The notes below the pieces were generated by a model. The model was not told the DNA's origin. It did no database searches and saw only the letters and a list, made by a program, of their open reading frames with translations. The position numbers and the translations under genes were made by a program. DNA of 32,323 nt from assembly GCA_024238995.1 (NCBI GenBank), contig JANBVL010000008.1:1-32323 (forward strand). Reading direction: 5' to 3'. This document shows, piece after piece, positions 30,816-32,323 of this stretch. Origin of the DNA: Patescibacteria group bacterium (GTDB taxonomy: Bacteria; Patescibacteriota; Minisyncoccia; Minisyncoccales; JANBVM01). Each line of letters opens with the position of its first letter. The stretch's first letter is position 1.

Positions 30816-30821
30816 AAGATT

Positions 30822-32323
30822 ATGAATTATTCTCATAAGGAAATAGAGCCTAAGTGGCAAAAATACTGGGAGAAAAAGGACTTTTATAAAGCCCAGGATT
30901 TTTCAAAAAAGCCCAAGAAATATATTCTTTTTGAGTTTCCTTATCCTTCTGGAGACGGTCTTCACGTTGGTCATTGCAGGCCATATTGTGCTATGGATGC
31001 AATCTCTAGAAAATACAGAATGCAAGGTTTTAATGTAATGCTTCCTATGGGTTGGGATGCTTTTGGTTTACCAACTGAAAACTATGCTATTAAAACTGGC
31101 ATTCACCCTAAAGAAGCTACTAAAAAGAATGTAGCTAATTTTAAAAGACAAATGGAAAGCCTAGGACTTTCGTTAGATTGGTCAAGGGAGGTAAATACAA
31201 CTGATCCAAAGTATTATAAATGGACTCAATGGATATTTTTGAAACTTTTCGAAAACAATCTTGCTTATCAGGATGAAATGCCTATTAATTGGTGTCCATC
31301 ATGTAAGATTGGTTTAGCTAATGAAGAAGTTGTTGATGGTAAATGTGAAAGGTGCAAGGCAAAAGTTTCTCAGAAGAAATTAAAGCAATGGATGCTTAAA
31401 ATTACAAAATATGCTGATAGATTAATTGAAGATTTAGAAAAAGTTAATTTCTTGGAAAAAATTAAAGCTCAACAGCTTGAATGGATTGGCAGAAGTTATG
31501 GGGTTGATATTGACTTCAAAATTGAAAATTCTAGTGACGTTATCTCTGTTTTTACCACCAGAGCTGATACTATTTTTGGGACAACAGCTGTTGTGTTAGC
31601 TCCTGAACACAGATTAGTTGAAAAACTGATAATTGATAAGCAGAAAAGTTCAGTTGAAGAATACATTAAAGATTCAAAATATAAAACAGAATTTGAGAGA
31701 ACTAAATTAGAAAAAGAAAAAACAGGAGTTTTCACTGGCTCATATTGTATTAATCCAATTAATAATGAAAAAGTACCTATTTGGGTTGGTGATTATGTAG
31801 TTGCAACTTATGGAGGAGGGGCTGTAATGGTTGTTCCTGGTCATGATAAGCGCGATTATGAACTTGCTAAGAAATATGGGTTTGAGATAAGAGAAGTAAT
31901 AAAAGGTGGAGACATTTCCAAAGAACCTTTTGTCGAATATGGAATTTTAGTAAATTCAGGAGAATTTAATAGTTTAAAATCAGAAGAGGCAATTAAAAAA
32001 ATAACTAAGTGGCTTGAGAATAAGAAACTAGGAACAAAACAAGTCCGTTATAAATTAAGGGATTGGGTATTTTCTCGTCAGCACTACTGGGGAGAGCCAA
32101 TTCCTATTATTCATTGTGAGAAATGCGGTGTCGTTCCAGTTCCAGAAAAAGATTTGCCAGTTGAGCTTCCTTATGTGAAGAAATATGAACCAACTGATAC
32201 TGGGGAGTCTCCTTTAGCTGTAATAACTGATTGGGTTAATGTTAAGTGTCCAAAATGCAAAGGCAGTGCGAAAAGAGAAACTGATACAATGCCTAACTGG
32301 GCTGGTTCTAACTGGTACTTTTT
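30822..32323 (+). CDS. leuS: Leucyl-tRNA synthetase (N-terminal part, runs off the window)
   Basis: The first 500 residues of a class Ia synthetase; the frame is open to the right edge. Motifs: YPSGDGLHVGHCRPY with HIGH-equivalent HVGH at 48-51, MGWDAFGLPTENYAI, the zinc-type NWCPSCKIGLANEEV and GKCERCKAKV, WIGRSYGVDIDF at the entry to the editing domain, TTRADTIFGTT (the threonine-rich editing peptide), MVVPGHDKRDYE, RDWVFSRQHYWGEPIPI, and MPNWAGSNWYF at the edge. The KMSKS loop and anticodon domain lie outside. Editing motifs are complete in the visible part. It is probably transcribed from its own leaderless promoter rather than from tatD. Confidence 0.96.
   Translation, partial: MNYSHKEIEPKWQKYWEKKDFYKAQDFSKKPKKYILFEFPYPSGDGLHVGHCRPYCAMDAISRKYRMQGFNVMLPMGWDAFGLPTENYAIKTGIHPKEATKKNVANFKRQMESLGLSLDWSREVNTTDPKYYKWTQWIFLKLFENNLAYQDEMPINWCPSCKIGLANEEVVDGKCERCKAKVSQKKLKQWMLKITKYADRLIEDLEKVNFLEKIKAQQLEWIGRSYGVDIDFKIENSSDVISVFTTRADTIFGTTAVVLAPEHRLVEKLIIDKQKSSVEEYIKDSKYKTEFERTKLEKEKTGVFTGSYCINPINNEKVPIWVGDYVVATYGGGAVMVVPGHDKRDYELAKKYGFEIREVIKGGDISKEPFVEYGILVNSGEFNSLKSEEAIKKITKWLENKKLGTKQVRYKLRDWVFSRQHYWGEPIPIIHCEKCGVVPVPEKDLPVELPYVKKYEPTDTGESPLAVITDWVNVKCPKCKGSAKRETDTMPNWAGSNWYF

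Noticed and set aside
1-32323. Alternative genetic code (TGA as glycine) as in some Patescibacteria
   Set aside because: TGA serves as a proper stop for several genes (ends at 1194, 3137, 19111), and no conserved glycine is encoded by TGA.
1-32323. CRISPR arrays, tRNA and rRNA genes
   Set aside because: No regularly spaced repeats, cloverleaf-like segments or rRNA signatures were noticed by reading; a covariance scan could not be run.

Overview
The window looks like a chromosomal segment of a Patescibacteria (Candidate Phyla Radiation) bacterium, most likely from the Parcubacteria side. The signs are a very A+T-rich composition (judged by eye), short intergenic gaps with frequent stop/start overlaps, many genes without a Shine-Dalgarno sequence, a eukaryote-like mevalonate route, reduced or variant housekeeping proteins, DUF5667 and DUF11-like surface proteins, and TGA used as a normal stop. 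The assignment is inference; there is no rRNA in the window.

Layout. Bases 1-3137 hold the end of an unrecognised gene and three tightly coupled mevalonate-pathway genes: mevalonate kinase, diphosphomevalonate decarboxylase and a second GHMP kinase that is the best candidate for phosphomevalonate kinase. Bases 3134-5800 carry two secreted-protein genes, each with a recognisable promoter and a terminator: an 81-residue protein and a 697-residue subtilisin-like protease with Ig/PKD-like domains. Bases 5800-9644 form a collinear run: flippase-like membrane protein, half-size MFS protein, PolX and a Nudix hydrolase. A bidirectional terminator separates this run from a minus-strand translation operon (11587 to 9663): smpB, ssrA (tmRNA), infC, rpmI, rplT. 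The tmRNA gene starts two bases after the smpB stop, and infC starts seven bases after the tmRNA ends.

From 11.6 to 28.3 kb the plus strand carries HMG-CoA reductase, argS, ileS (with a complete histidine-phosphatase domain inserted), a hypothetical gene, recO, a membrane-anchored surface protein, glyS, a DUF5667 secreted protein, an M16 peptidase, an AI-2E-type permease, rsmI and metG. HMG-CoA reductase is the early mevalonate enzyme, so the pathway is split over two loci about 8.5 kb apart. HMG-CoA synthase and IPP isomerase are not in the window.

Bases 28.3-29.9 kb are an accessory patch. It holds a small gene with a perfect Shine-Dalgarno sequence and TTG start, a diverged fragment of the tatD 5' end, a probable M23-peptidase remnant, a frameshifted minus-strand membrane-anchored protein and a 45-residue membrane protein. 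The window closes with intact tatD and the first 500 codons of leuS. Two further decayed minus-strand fragments flank the DUF5667 gene.

Five aminoacyl-tRNA synthetases, tmRNA/SmpB, IF3, L35, L20 and RsmI make this largely a translation region with surface-protein and isoprenoid genes interleaved. A recurrent feature is a -10 box placed about 6 nt before the ATG (smpB, M16, tatD, leuS, probably ileS), which predicts leaderless mRNAs. The secreted-protein genes instead have leaders of roughly 40-60 nt. No CRISPR array, tRNA gene, rRNA gene or intact insertion sequence was seen.
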